Source of the DNA: Synergistaceae bacterium
GTDB taxonomy: Bacteria; Synergistota; Synergistia; Synergistales; Thermovirgaceae
Direction of reading: 5' to 3'
Length of the DNA stretch: 54,059 nucleotides
Assembly (NCBI GenBank): GCA_012729145.1
Contig: JAAYDT010000052.1
Span: 1-54,059 of the forward strand
The position numbers and the translations under genes were made by a program. Positions 1 through 15,868 of this stretch are shown here, in pieces; the first letter of the stretch is position 1, and every line of letters begins with the position of its first letter. Below the pieces are notes generated by a model. The model ran no database searches. It saw nothing but the letters and a program-made list of their open reading frames with translations, and was not told the DNA's origin.

Positions 1-111
1 CGCCAGCGTCTTCGTTATCGCCGCCGTCAACGTCGTCTTGCCATGGTCTATGTGACCGATCGTTCCTATGTTCAGGTGCGGCTTCGTCCTGTCAAAATGC
101 TCCTTCGCCAT
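1..111 (-). CDS. tuf: Elongation factor Tu, N-terminal fragment (cut by window edge)
   Basis: Only the first 37 codons lie in the window. The translation begins [16 protein letters not shown] and contains the G1 P-loop GHIDHGKTT, which is diagnostic of EF-Tu, the GTPase that delivers aminoacyl-tRNA to the ribosome. The ATG is preceded by a GGGAGGG ribosome binding site about nine bases upstream. It lies 66 bases after fusA with no terminator between them, so it is the last visible gene of the L7Ae-rpsL-rpsG-fusA-tuf (str-type) operon. The rest of the gene lies outside the window. Confidence 0.95.
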   Translation of the reverse strand, partial: MAKEHFDRTKPHLNIGTIGHIDHGKTTLTAAITKTLA

Positions 112-177
112 CTTGTAAAACCCTCCCTTGTTTATTGCTTCCAGAAATAACTGCTTTCTATGATTTTCCAGGGCAGA

Positions 178-2241
178 TCAGTGCTTGATAAGCTTTTCGG
201 TGATCTCCCTGGGTACTTCCTCGTAGTGCGAGAACTGCATGGAGTAGGATGCCCTCCCCGAGGTCTTGCTCCTCAGGTCCGTCGCGTAGCCGAACATCTC
301 CGAAAGAGGAGCGAAGGACTTGACGATCCTGGCGTTGCCCCTCATCTCCATCCCCTCCACGTGACCCCGCCGAGAGGAGAGGTCGCCCATCACGTCTCCC
401 ACGTATTCATCGGGGGTCACTACCTCTACCTCCATGATCGGCTCCATCAGGACGGGGTTCGCGGATCTCATGGCCTCCTTGAAGGCCATGGAGGCGGCGA
501 TCCGGAAAGCCATCTCGGAGCTGTCCACCTCGTGGAAACTCCCGTCCACGAGAGAGATCTTCACACCGATCACCGGGAATCCACCCAGAACGCCATTGGA
601 GACCGTCTCGTTTATGCCCCTCTGAACGGCGGGGATGTACTCCCTGGGGATGGCCCCGCCCACGATCCTGTCCTCGAATACGAAGCCCTTCTCCTCGGGG
701 AGCGGTTCGATCTCAAGAAGCACGTGACCGTACTGCCCCCTGCCGCCGGTCTGCTTGATGAACTTGCCCTCGCCAGAGGACGGGTTCCTGATCGTCTCGC
801 GGTAGGCCACCTGGGGCCTTCCGACCCTTACGTCCACGCCGTACTCCCTCTTGAGCCGGTCCACAATGATCTCGAGGTGCAGCTCCCCCATCCCGGAGAT
901 GATGGTCTGGGCCGTCTCCTCGTTGGTGGAGACCCTGAAGGTGGGGTCCTCTTCGGAAAGCCCCGAAAGTCCCTTGCCGAGCTTGACCTGGTCGGCCTTG
1001 CTCATGGGCTCCACCGAGAGGTGGACCACCGGCTCCGGGAAATCCACCGACTCAAGGACAACGGGTTTCTTCTCGTCGGTCAGGGTATCCCCTGTCCTGG
1101 TGGCCTTCAGGCCCGGAAGGGCAATTATCTCGCCCGCGGAAGCCTCCTCGATGTCCTCTCTCTTGTTGGCGTGCATCCTGAGTATCCTGCCTACCCTCTC
1201 GCGGCCCTCCGTGGAGGTGTTCAGGATGCTTGAACCGCTCTTGATCCTCCCCGAATAGATCCTGCAGTAGACAAGACGTCCGACGAAGGGGTCGACCACA
1301 ATCTTGAAGGCCAGTGCCGAGAGTGGACCATCGGGGTCAGGATGCCTCTCCTCGGTATTCCCTGTCGAGGGGTGTACGCCCTTGATCGGAGGGAGGTCCA
1401 CCGGGCTGGGAAGATAGTCCACAACCGAGTCGAGCAGTGCCTGGACCCCCTTGTTCTTGAAGGCCGACCCGCAGAAGACGGGAAATACGGCCAGTTCGAT
1501 CGTGGCCTTCCTGATGGCCTTCCTGAGGATATCCTCGGGTACGGGCTTGCCCTCCAGGTAGAGGGTCATTACATCTTCGTCAAGGTCCGCCATTGCCTCC
1601 ACGAGGGCATCCCGTCCCATGGCCGCGTCCTCTGCCAGTTCGGCAGGGATATCCACAACCTTCGGGTCGACACCCAGTTCCTCGTGGTAGATTATCGCTT
1701 TCTCCCTCACCAGGTCGACGACACCGCTGAAACCGTCCTCGGAGCCTATAGGGATCTGAACGGGGACCGCGTTCGCCCCCAGGCGCTCCTTCATCTGGGA
1801 AACCACCAGATGGAAATCCGCACCGACCCTGTCCATCTTGTTCACGAAGGCGACCCTGGGCACCCTGTACCTGTCGGCCTGCCTCCATACTGTCTCGGAC
1901 TGGGGCTCGACTCCCCCGACGGCACAGAAGACAGCCACCGCTCCGTCGAGGACCCTCATGGACCTTTCGACCTCTACGGTAAAATCCACGTGGCCGGGCG
2001 TATCAATAATATTGACGCTATAACCCTTCCAATGGCACGTCGTAGCAGCGGAGGTAATTGTTATCCCCCGCTCCCTCTCCTGCTCCATCCAGTCCATTGT
2101 GGCAGCGCCTTCATGGACCTCTCCGAGCTTGTGCTTCCGGCCCGTGTAGAACAGGATCCTCTCCGTTGTGGTGGTCTTGCCGGCGTCAATGTGCGCCGCA
2201 ATACCGATGTTCCTGATTTTCCCCAGATCGATAGAGCTCAT
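178..2241 (-). CDS. fusA: Elongation factor G
   Basis: A 687-residue translational GTPase that drives ribosomal translocation and, with RRF, ribosome recycling. Visible G-domain motifs are [14 protein letters not shown] (P-loop, about residues 16-29), the [11 protein letters not shown] switch, DTPGHVDF and NKMD. The C-terminal domains carry the conserved EF-G stretch ending [10 protein letters not shown]. Length and domain order match ordinary bacterial EF-G. It follows rpsG by 72 bases; the start [14 protein letters not shown] has a GGAG ribosome binding site eight bases upstream. A stable hairpin sits in the rpsG-fusA gap. The gene is in the str operon context, so co-regulation with ribosomal proteins is expected. 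Confidence 0.98.
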   Translation of the reverse strand: MSSIDLGKIRNIGIAAHIDAGKTTTTERILFYTGRKHKLGEVHEGAATMDWMEQERERGITITSAATTCHWKGYSVNIIDTPGHVDFTVEVERSMRVLDGAVAVFCAVGGVEPQSETVWRQADRYRVPRVAFVNKMDRVGADFHLVVSQMKERLGANAVPVQIPIGSEDGFSGVVDLVREKAIIYHEELGVDPKVVDIPAELAEDAAMGRDALVEAMADLDEDVMTLYLEGKPVPEDILRKAIRKATIELAVFPVFCGSAFKNKGVQALLDSVVDYLPSPVDLPPIKGVHPSTGNTEERHPDPDGPLSALAFKIVVDPFVGRLVYCRIYSGRIKSGSSILNTSTEGRERVGRILRMHANKREDIEEASAGEIIALPGLKATRTGDTLTDEKKPVVLESVDFPEPVVHLSVEPMSKADQVKLGKGLSGLSEEDPTFRVSTNEETAQTIISGMGELHLEIIVDRLKREYGVDVRVGRPQVAYRETIRNPSSGEGKFIKQTGGRGQYGHVLLEIEPLPEEKGFVFEDRIVGGAIPREYIPAVQRGINETVSNGVLGGFPVIGVKISLVDGSFHEVDSSEMAFRIAASMAFKEAMRSANPVLMEPIMEVEVVTPDEYVGDVMGDLSSRRGHVEGMEMRGNARIVKSFAPLSEMFGYATDLRSKTSGRASYSMQFSHYEEVPREITEKLIKH

Positions 2242-2265
2242 TCAGTTTTCTCCATACCCGGCCCG

Positions 2266-2296
2266 CTGCCGTTGCGGGTTGACCCGCACCCGGCAG
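2266..2296 (-). promoter_or_regulatory. Hairpin in the rpsG-fusA spacer
   Basis: Two 6-bp arms, CTGCCG/CGGCAG and TGCGGG/CCCGCA, are stacked around a small internal loop with a four-base apical loop. There is no T-tract, so this is not an intrinsic terminator. It lies just upstream of the fusA ribosome binding site. In enterobacteria a structured str-operon leader binds S7 for feedback control; here a similar role is only a guess from position. Confidence 0.5.
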
Positions 2297-2313
2297 AATG
2301 GGCCTAAGACTTT

Positions 2314-2784
2314 CTACCAGCGGTAATGCGCAAAGGCCCTGTTGGCCTCGGCCATCCTGTGGGTATCTTCGCGCTTCTTGACGGAACTCCCTTCGCCCTT
2401 GCATGCATCGGTAAACTCCCTGGCCAGCCTCTCCATCATGGGGATGCCCTTCCTCCCCCTGGCATACTGGAGGATCCACCTGGTTGCAAGAGCCTGGGCC
2501 CTCCTGGGCTGGACCTCTACGGGGACCTGATAGGTAGCCCCGCCGACCCTTCTGGGGCGGACCTCGACCATGGGACGGACATTCTCCATGGCCTTGTTGA
2601 AGACCTCTATGGGCTCCATGCTGAGCCTCTTGGAGGCGAGGTCCAGAGCACCGTACATGATCTTCTCGGCGACGCTCTTCTTGCCGTCAAGCATGATGGC
2701 GTTGATGAATTTGGCTATATCAAGGTTCCCGAACCTGGGGTCGGCCTCGATCTCGCGAATGCGCACGTATCCCTTTCTTGGCAT
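2314..2784 (-). CDS. rpsG: 30S ribosomal protein S7
   Basis: A 156-residue protein starting [20 protein letters not shown], the typical S7 N-terminus, with the conserved [12 protein letters not shown] and [10 protein letters not shown] segments. S7 nucleates assembly of the 30S head by binding 16S rRNA near the exit site. Length is normal for the family. It sits 42 bases downstream of rpsL and 72 upstream of fusA, the standard str-operon order, with no promoter or terminator visible between these genes. Confidence 0.98.
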   Translation of the reverse strand: MPRKGYVRIREIEADPRFGNLDIAKFINAIMLDGKKSVAEKIMYGALDLASKRLSMEPIEVFNKAMENVRPMVEVRPRRVGGATYQVPVEVQPRRAQALATRWILQYARGRKGIPMMERLAREFTDACKGEGSSVKKREDTHRMAEANRAFAHYRW

Positions 2785-2826
2785 GTCCTCGACACTCTCC
2801 CTGCTAATAAAGCCTGTCTATTGGTC

Positions 2827-3198
2827 CTACTTCGGCCGTCTGGCGCCGTACTTGGAACGGCTCTTCCGTCTGCCGTCGACACCGCCGCAGTCAAGGGTGC
2901 CCCTGACGATGTGATAACGGACTCCCGGAAGGTCCTTGACACGGCCGCCCCTTACCAGCACAACAGAGTGCTCCTGCAGGTTGTGCCCCACTCCGGGAAT
3001 GTAGGAAGTGACCTCGAAACCGTTGGTCAGACGGACCCTTGCGACCTTCCTGAGGGCCGAATTAGGCTTTTTGGGTGTTACGGTATAGACCCTGGTGCAG
3101 ACGCCTCTCCTTGCAGGATTGCCCTGGAGAGCAGGCGCCTTGGAGCGCACCCTCTTCTCTTCACGCCCCTTGCGTATCAGCTGATTGATGGTCGGCAA
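2827..3198 (-). CDS. rpsL: 30S ribosomal protein S12
   Basis: A 123-residue protein with the invariant [12 protein letters not shown] and GHNLQEHSV segments and the [13 protein letters not shown] loop. S12 lies at the decoding centre and controls accuracy. The lysines whose substitution gives streptomycin resistance in other bacteria (in TPKKPNS and VKDLPG) are both present, so the wild-type sensitive form is predicted. It starts 15 bases after the L7Ae-like gene with an AAGGAGGGAG ribosome binding site and is co-transcribed with it. Confidence 0.98.
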   Translation of the reverse strand: MPTINQLIRKGREEKRVRSKAPALQGNPARRGVCTRVYTVTPKKPNSALRKVARVRLTNGFEVTSYIPGVGHNLQEHSVVLVRGGRVKDLPGVRYHIVRGTLDCGGVDGRRKSRSKYGARRPK

Positions 3199-3213
3199 AA
3201 AACTCCCTCCTTC

Positions 3214-3507
3214 TTATTCATTGCTCTTTAGATCCTCTGCCCCGGTGATCGGGGGACCCTTTCGTATCGTTAATCCCGCCGCCGCTGCACCCCGGTCGAT
3301 GGCGCAGGCCCGGCCCAGTATCACCATGCTTTCGGCCCACTCGACCTTTATGCCGGACTCTCTGGCCATCCTTTCAAGGTCTTTCACCAGGGATCCTTTT
3401 GCATCCGCCGCAAGGAAGATCTTCCTGAGAACCCCTGCCTGGATCGCCTTCCTGACCGATCTTGTGCCTACCAGCCGGTTGGGCACAGCCAACTCGTTCA
3501 AGGGCAC
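3214..3507 (-). CDS. L7Ae-family ribosomal/K-turn RNA-binding protein (YbxF-like)
   Basis: A protein of about 97 residues in the L7Ae/L30e fold family; in Firmicutes the homologue between rpoC and rpsL (YbxF, RplGB) binds kink-turn RNA. Seen here: the N-terminal LVGTRSVRKAI, KIFLAADA and a central hydrophobic core, then VEWAESMVILGRACAIDRGAAAAGL. I chose a GTG start at 3507 because AGGGAGGG lies about five bases upstream of it; a longer reading to 3534 would put that ribosome binding site inside the coding region. It is the first gene of the str operon, behind a consensus promoter. Its exact RNA target is not known from sequence. Confidence 0.85.
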   Translation of the reverse strand: MPLNELAVPNRLVGTRSVRKAIQAGVLRKIFLAADAKGSLVKDLERMARESGIKVEWAESMVILGRACAIDRGAAAAGLTIRKGPPITGAEDLKSNE

Positions 3508-3540
3508 ACGTAATCCCTCCCTTGAAAAGGACACCGGGAA

Positions 3541-3569
3541 ATAATATCAACGGCACCAGTCACTGTCAA
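3541..3569 (-). promoter_or_regulatory. Promoter of the L7Ae-rpsL-rpsG-fusA-tuf operon
   Basis: On the minus strand TTGACA (3569-3564) is separated by 17 bases from TATTAT (3546-3541), a near-perfect sigma-70 type promoter. It lies between the rpoC stop and the L7Ae-like start. No terminator separates rpoC from it, so both read-through from rpoBC and fresh initiation are likely. Confidence 0.85.
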
Positions 3570-3591
3570 GAAAAATCTTATCTTCCCCATG

Positions 3592-8559
<4,968 letters not shown>

Positions 8560-11500
8560 CTATTCATCCGCCCCCTCTTCCGGGTCGTTGTCGCTATCGA
8601 CTTCCAGGACCGAAAAAACAGGTTCCTGCTCCCCACCTTTTGACAACTCCTCGGGGAATATGTCCTCGAATACGTCGTCCATGTTCAGGACCTTCCCTTC
8701 CCGCTTCTCTTCCCGCGGCCTGGTCCTGGGCGAGGAGACAGGCTCGTCGTCCTCCTCGAGAAGGAGCTCCCCAAGAGTGCCGTCCTCGTAGGCGATCTCT
8801 ACATCAAGCCCAAGGCCCTGGAGCTCCTTGACGAGGACCCTGAAGCTCTCGGGTACCCCGGGATCGGTCAGGTTCAGGCCCTTGACTATTCTCTCGTAGG
8901 TCTTGAGCCTCCCCCTGATATCGTCTGACTTGACGGTGAGTATCTCCTGGAGTACATGGGAGGCCCCGTAGCCTTCCAGGGCCCATACTTCCATCTCCCC
9001 GAAGCGCTGGCCGCCGAACTGGGCCTTTCCGCCGAGGGGCTGCTGGGTGATGAGGCTGTAGGGGCCTATGGACCTTGCGTGGATCTTGTCGTCCACCAGG
9101 TGGATAAGCTTCATCATGTACATGGTCCCAACGGTGACAGGGCGCATCATGGGCTCCCCTGTCCTTCCGTCGTAGAGGAGCATCCTTCCGTCAAAGGTTA
9201 GCTCAGGGAAACTTTCCTGGCGGGTCTTCTCCACCAGGTCAAGGATCTCATTCTCCGTCGCGCCCTCGAACACGGCCGTGGCAACGTGCCAGTCGTGCGT
9301 GGATGCAATGAAGCCGAGGATGGTCTCCAGAACCTGTCCGAGGTTCATCCGGCTCGGGACACCGATCGGGTTCAGGACCACGTCGATGGGCGTTCCGTCA
9401 GGCAGGTAGGGCATGTCCTCCTCGGGGAGGATCCTGGAGACGACGCCCTTGTTGCCGTGACGCCCGGCCATCTTGTCACCGACGGTGATCTTCCTGATCT
9501 TGGCCACGTATACCTTGACCACCTCGTTGACCCCTGGGGTAAGCTCGTCTCCGTTCTCGGAGCGGCTGAGCTGTTTGACGGCGACCACCTTGCCGCCCTC
9601 CCCGTGGGGGATCCTCATGGAGGTGTCCCTGACTTCCCTTGCCTTCTCGCCGAAGATGGCTCTAAGCAGTTTTTCCTCGGGGGACTGGTCGGACTCACCC
9701 TTGGGGGTGACCTTCCCCACCAGGATGTCTCCGGCCACGACCTCGGCGCCGATCCTAACGATCCCCGTTTCGTCGAGGTCCTTGAGGGCATCCTCGCCCA
9801 CGTTGGGGATATCGCGGGTTATCTCCTCCGGCCCCAGCTTGGTATCCCTGGCCTCCACCTCGTACTCCTCGATATGTATGGAAGAGAAGCTGTCGTTCTT
9901 CACCAGCCTGTCGCTTAGCAGAATGGCGTCCTCGTAGTTGTAGCCCTCCCAGGACACGAACGCCACAAGGACGTTGTTGCCCAGGGCGAGCTCGGCGTTC
10001 TCCACCGCCTGGCCGTCGGCGATAATGTCCCCGGCTTTGACCCGGTCGCCCTTGAAGACTATGGGCTTCTGGTGAATGATGGTCCCCTGGTTGGATCTCC
10101 TGAACTTGACAAGGTTGTAACAGTCTGTCTTTCCGCTCTTGCCGGCCTGGATCTCGATGCTGGTGGAATCTACCCTCGTCACGGTGCCGGAACTGCGCGC
10201 CACCACGCAGGAACCGGAATCCCTTGCGACCCTGGCCTCGATCCCCGTGCCTATGATCGGGGCCTTTCCGTTGATCAGCGGAACGGCCTGCCTCTGCATG
10301 TTGGAGCCCATCAGCGCCCTGTTGGCGTCGTCGTGCTCAAGGAAGGGGATAAGGGCAGTCGAGGCGGAGACGATCTGCTTGGGGGAGATGTCAAGGAAGT
10401 CGACCTTCTCCGGCTCTACCACGGCGATGTCTCCCCTGTCCCTGACGTAGATCTCCTTCTCGGAGAAGGTCCTGTCGGGGTTGAGTGGGGTGTTGGCCCT
10501 TCCGATATAGAATTCGTCCTCCTCGTCGGCGCCCAGGAAGACCACCTCGTCGGTGACCTTGCCTTTGACCACTTTCCTCTTCGGGGCCTGGAGGAACCCG
10601 TACTCGTTTATTCTCGAATAGATGGACAGGGAGGTCACCAGCCCTATGTTGGGACCTTCAGGGGTCTCGATGGGGCATACCCTTCCGTAGTGGGTGTAGT
10701 GAACGTCTCTGGCCTCGAAGCCCGCCCTCTCCCTGCTCAGGCCTCCCGGCCCCAGGGCAGAGAGTCTCCTCCGGTGGGTCAGCTCCGCCAGGGGATTGGT
10801 CTGGTCCATGAACTGGGAGAGCTGGCCGGAGCCGAAGAACTCCCTGAGCGCCGCCGATATGGGGCGTACGTTGATGAGATCCCTGGCAGTGGCCCCGGTC
10901 AGGTCGGGGATGGTGGTCATCCTCTCGCGGGCGATCCTCTCCATCCTGAGGAGGCCTATACGCACCTGGTTCTGGAGGAGCTCACCCACGGCGCGGACCC
11001 TCCGGTTGCCTAGATGGTCGATGTCGTCGGTGCGCTCGTTGCCATCCCTCAGTTCCATGAGTTTCCTTACTATCTGGGTCACATCCTCTACCAGGAGCAG
11101 GCGCCTCGACTCGGGGATCTCCAGGCCAAGCCGCCGGTTCAGCTTGTAGCGGCCGACACGGCCAAGGTTATACCTGCGGGAATCGAAGAAAAGCCCGTTG
11201 ATGTACTCCTTGGCGTTCTCCATCCTGGCCGGCTCGTTGGGACGGAGCTTCCGGAACATCTCCATAACGGCCTCGTCCCTTTGCCTGGTGGGGTCGCGCT
11301 CCATGGTCGCCTCGATGGCTGAGTCGGTCTTCCAGACCCAGACCCTTGTCCTACCCATTTCCCACAACTTCTCGAGGATATCCTTGGTGATCCTTTCATT
11401 CTTCTTGACGACGCTCTTGCCGGACTCGTCGGAAATGGTCTCGGCGACAAGTCTCCCCCTGACCTCGTCCTCGACCAGGTCGATCTGCTCCTCGACAGCA

Positions 11501-12177
11501 CCGAAGAGTTTGAGGATCTCGTCGTTGTTCTCGACACCGAAGGCCTTCAAAAGCACCGTCACGGGTAGCTTCTTCCTGTTGTCGATGTTCACCGAAAGGA
11601 CCTCACCCGGGGTCATGTCGAACTCTAGCCATGCCCCCCTGTCGGGGATGACCTTGGCAGCGTAACGCTCCTGTCCGGGGATGGACTCCTCGGAGCTGAA
11701 GTAGACACCTGCCGAGCGGGCAAGCTGGCTAACGACAACCCTCTCGGTACCGTTGATGATAAAAGTGCCCCTCTCGGTCATCATGGGGAAATCCCCCAGG
11801 TAGACCTCCTCTTCCTTGATCTCCTCTGTCTTCCGGTTCACCAGGCGGATGGTAGCCTTTACCGACCTGGACCAGGAGAGGTCCCTCTGGGATGCCTCCT
11901 CCTGGGTTATCTGGGGGGGGTCGATGAAGTAGTCGACGAACTCGAGGGCAAATGAGCCGTCGTAGCTCTCGATGGGGAACACCTCATCGAAGAGCTCCTG
12001 GAGCCCCTGGGTGGACCTCTCCCCGGCATCCATCAGTTTGCCCTTCTCGTTGAACTGGAAGAACCATCTGAAGGAGTCTCGCTGGATCGCCACCATGTCC
12101 GGGATCTCGACAAGGTCATGGGTGCGACCGAAGGTGAGGCGCTGCCGCTTGCTGTTGACGGGAACGAATTCAGCCAT
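8560..12177 (-). CDS. rpoB: DNA-directed RNA polymerase subunit beta
   Basis: Second-largest RNA polymerase subunit, 1205 residues. The rifampicin-binding region is recognisable ([13 protein letters not shown], then [23 protein letters not shown]) with the aspartate, histidine and serine positions that mutate to resistance elsewhere in their usual state. The [13 protein letters not shown] and [23 protein letters not shown] segments are intact. The C-terminus ends in an acidic tail. It is followed immediately by rpoC. Unlike most bacteria there is no rplJ-rplL upstream; a tRNA-Leu gene and non-coding repeats precede it, and a promoter at 12239-12267 is predicted. Confidence 0.98.
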   Translation of the reverse strand: MAEFVPVNSKRQRLTFGRTHDLVEIPDMVAIQRDSFRWFFQFNEKGKLMDAGERSTQGLQELFDEVFPIESYDGSFALEFVDYFIDPPQITQEEASQRDLSWSRSVKATIRLVNRKTEEIKEEEVYLGDFPMMTERGTFIINGTERVVVSQLARSAGVYFSSEESIPGQERYAAKVIPDRGAWLEFDMTPGEVLSVNIDNRKKLPVTVLLKAFGVENNDEILKLFGAVEEQIDLVEDEVRGRLVAETISDESGKSVVKKNERITKDILEKLWEMGRTRVWVWKTDSAIEATMERDPTRQRDEAVMEMFRKLRPNEPARMENAKEYINGLFFDSRRYNLGRVGRYKLNRRLGLEIPESRRLLLVEDVTQIVRKLMELRDGNERTDDIDHLGNRRVRAVGELLQNQVRIGLLRMERIARERMTTIPDLTGATARDLINVRPISAALREFFGSGQLSQFMDQTNPLAELTHRRRLSALGPGGLSRERAGFEARDVHYTHYGRVCPIETPEGPNIGLVTSLSIYSRINEYGFLQAPKRKVVKGKVTDEVVFLGADEEDEFYIGRANTPLNPDRTFSEKEIYVRDRGDIAVVEPEKVDFLDISPKQIVSASTALIPFLEHDDANRALMGSNMQRQAVPLINGKAPIIGTGIEARVARDSGSCVVARSSGTVTRVDSTSIEIQAGKSGKTDCYNLVKFRRSNQGTIIHQKPIVFKGDRVKAGDIIADGQAVENAELALGNNVLVAFVSWEGYNYEDAILLSDRLVKNDSFSSIHIEEYEVEARDTKLGPEEITRDIPNVGEDALKDLDETGIVRIGAEVVAGDILVGKVTPKGESDQSPEEKLLRAIFGEKAREVRDTSMRIPHGEGGKVVAVKQLSRSENGDELTPGVNEVVKVYVAKIRKITVGDKMAGRHGNKGVVSRILPEEDMPYLPDGTPIDVVLNPIGVPSRMNLGQVLETILGFIASTHDWHVATAVFEGATENEILDLVEKTRQESFPELTFDGRMLLYDGRTGEPMMRPVTVGTMYMMKLIHLVDDKIHARSIGPYSLITQQPLGGKAQFGGQRFGEMEVWALEGYGASHVLQEILTVKSDDIRGRLKTYERIVKGLNLTDPGVPESFRVLVKELQGLGLDVEIAYEDGTLGELLLEEDDEPVSSPRTRPREEKREGKVLNMDDVFEDIFPEELSKGGEQEPVFSVLEVDSDNDPEEGADE

Positions 12178-12196
12178 GGGAGAAACATAACCTCCC
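12178..12196 (-). promoter_or_regulatory. rpoB ribosome binding site inside a small inverted repeat
   Basis: Upstream of the rpoB ATG the minus strand reads GGGAG, nine bases, CTCCC, ATG. The best Shine-Dalgarno sequence (GGGAGG) is the 5' arm, and the 3' arm touches the start codon. If the hairpin forms it would hide the ribosome binding site; the linear distance to ATG (13 bases) is also longer than usual. This could be a translational control element, but the stem is only 5 bp. Confidence 0.4.
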
Positions 12197-12238
12197 TGTC
12201 TCTAGGGGATTTGGAGGAACAAGATGTGACAAACTCAA

Positions 12239-12267
12239 AGGATAACTAAAGGGTTGCGCTGTGTCAA
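12239..12267 (-). promoter_or_regulatory. rpoB: Predicted rpoB-rpoC promoter
   Basis: Minus-strand TTGACA (12267-12262) is 17 bases from TATCCT (12244-12239). The -35 box lies in the loop and 3' arm of a 15-bp hairpin (12249-12286). Predicted transcription starts near 12232, giving a leader of about 55 bases before rpoB. The -35 is perfect; the -10 matches four of six consensus bases. Confidence 0.6.
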
Positions 12268-12286
12268 TAGGCACAGCGCAACCCTT
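12249..12286 (-). terminator. 15-bp hairpin between tRNA-Leu and rpoB (possible tRNA terminator)
   Basis: Perfect 15-bp arms AAGGGTTGCGCTGTG / CACAGCGCAACCCTT enclose an 8-base loop. On the minus strand it is followed by TTTAGTTATCCTTT, a weak T-rich tract, which fits an intrinsic terminator for tRNA-Leu. On the plus strand it is followed by CGGTTTTCTC, but no plus-strand gene needs terminating. It overlaps the predicted rpoB -35 box, so an operator-like role is equally possible. Confidence 0.6.
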
Positions 12287-12349
12287 CGGTTTTCTCTTAC
12301 CGCGACCACCGTTTCACCCCATCCTTCAATGGGTCTGATCCTAATTATA

Positions 12350-12435
12350 TGGTGGGGAAGGGGGGATTCGAACCCCCACACCCTTCCGGACACTGGCTCC
12401 TGAAGCCAGCGCGTCTACCGTTCCGCCACTTCCCC
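12350..12435 (-). tRNA. tRNA-Leu (anticodon CAG)
   Basis: An 86-base type II tRNA with the 3' CCA encoded. The acceptor stem is GGGGAAG/CTTCCCC, the anticodon arm is CTGGC-TTCAGGA-GCCAG giving anticodon CAG (reads CUG), there is a long variable arm, and the T-arm is GGGGG-TTCGAAT-CCCCC. The discriminator base is A, as in leucine tRNAs. It stands alone, with its own consensus promoter upstream and a hairpin downstream. Confidence 0.96.
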
Positions 12436-12450
12436 TTCGTCCAGTATTGA

Positions 12451-12487
12451 CGGCGTTGATTGTAGCAACGCCGAATTGTTTTGGCAA
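12451..12487 (-). promoter_or_regulatory. tRNA-Leu promoter with an inverted repeat around the -10 box
   Basis: Minus-strand TTGCCA (12487-12482) and TACAAT (12464-12459) are separated by 17 bases, about 24 bases before the tRNA 5' end. The -10 box is flanked by perfect 8-bp arms, CGGCGTTG (12473-12466) and CAACGCCG (12458-12451). The arms could bind a symmetrical regulator or form a small hairpin. Confidence 0.75.
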
Positions 12488-12523
12488 GGAGAAAATCGGA
12501 GGATAAGAGAAACCCGGTCCTTT

Positions 12524-12798
12524 CACAGCAGAGAACGCAGAGAAAAGCAAGAGACGAAGTGCCCCGACCGCAGGAAGGGTAGGGAAACGCAATATTTGTT
12601 TCAGGGGCCAGGACCAAGGCCAAGAAGACGTAAACTGAAAAGAGTGAACGGGAAAGGTCATAGAAAGCTTTTGTTTCAGACCTGACTGGTTTTATCCATA
12701 AAGCGTTTCGCTGTTCTTCTCTCTGGCTCTTCTCTGCGACCCTGACCTGCGCTGGCGGCGCGCCAGCGCAGGTCATTTCTTCTGTGCTCTCTGCGGTG
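12524..12798. repeat. 275-bp non-coding element with imperfect terminal inverted repeats (MITE-like)
   Basis: The left end reads CACAGCAGAGAACGCAGAGA and continues AAAG (12524-12547). The right end, read on the minus strand, is CACCGCAGAGAGCACAGAAG then AAA (12798-12776). The two align with only a few differences, so they form terminal inverted repeats. A related purine-rich CAGAGA stretch recurs inside on the minus strand at about 12710-12739. The interior holds a perfect 14-bp hairpin and two copies of TTTGTTTCAG (near 12596 and 12670). I find no convincing protein; reading frames here use sequence overlapping the tRNA or lack plausible starts. It may be a miniature mobile element or a structured non-coding repeat. 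Confidence 0.5.
12744..12774. repeat. Perfect 14-bp palindromic hairpin
   Basis: GACCTGCGCTGGCG and its exact reverse complement CGCCAGCGCAGGTC are separated by three bases (GCG). This is very GC-rich and stable. Neither side has a T-tract, so it is not a classical terminator for the Sua5 gene, although it lies about 120 bases beyond that gene's stop. It is within the 275-bp repeat element. Confidence 0.7.
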
Positions 12799-12829
12799 CA
12801 AAGGCTTTGCCTTTGACTTGGTTTTCCCT

Positions 12830-12895
12830 GGTCACGGGTCAGGAGTCACGCGTTACAAGGTGCCCCGAGCGCGGCGGCAGGGTACGAGTTACAAG

Positions 12896-12907
<12 letters not shown>
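12830..12907. repeat. Degenerate heptamer tandem repeats in two blocks
   Basis: Block one (12830-12857) reads as four successive heptamers, GGTCACG GGTCAGG AGTCACG CGTTACA in groups of seven. Block two (12887-12907) is AGTTACA AGTTACG AGTTACG. On the minus strand this is the CGTAACT-type repeat. The blocks are separated by about 29 bases containing GTGCCCCGAGCGC, which is similar to GTGCCCCGACCGC near 12559. Block two overlaps the end of the Sua5 gene, including its TAA stop. Confidence 0.65.
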
Positions 12908-15797
<2,890 letters not shown>

Positions 15798-15811
15798 TGG
15801 CAACCTCCTCC

Positions 15812-15848
15812 AAAATCAAAAGGGGCCGGAGATCCCCGGCCCCAAAAA
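15812..15848 (-). terminator. Intrinsic terminator between metG and tatD
   Basis: On the minus strand GGGGCCGG, a 6-base loop and CCGGCCCC are followed by TTTTGATTTT. The stem is preceded by A/T pairs. It lies 21 bases past the metG stop and overlaps the upstream side of the tatD ribosome binding site by a few bases. Confidence 0.8.
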
Positions 15849-15868
15849 GCACGCCTTCATGCGCTGGG

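Noticed and set aside
160-1233. Long plus-strand open frame opposite fusA
   Set aside because: It is the mirror of the fusA reading frame in a GC-rich gene, with no family resemblance and no ribosome binding site.
12341-12776. Minus-strand open frames across the tRNA-Leu gene and the repeat element
   Set aside because: They read through the tRNA and non-coding repeats and give low-complexity or unfamiliar peptides.
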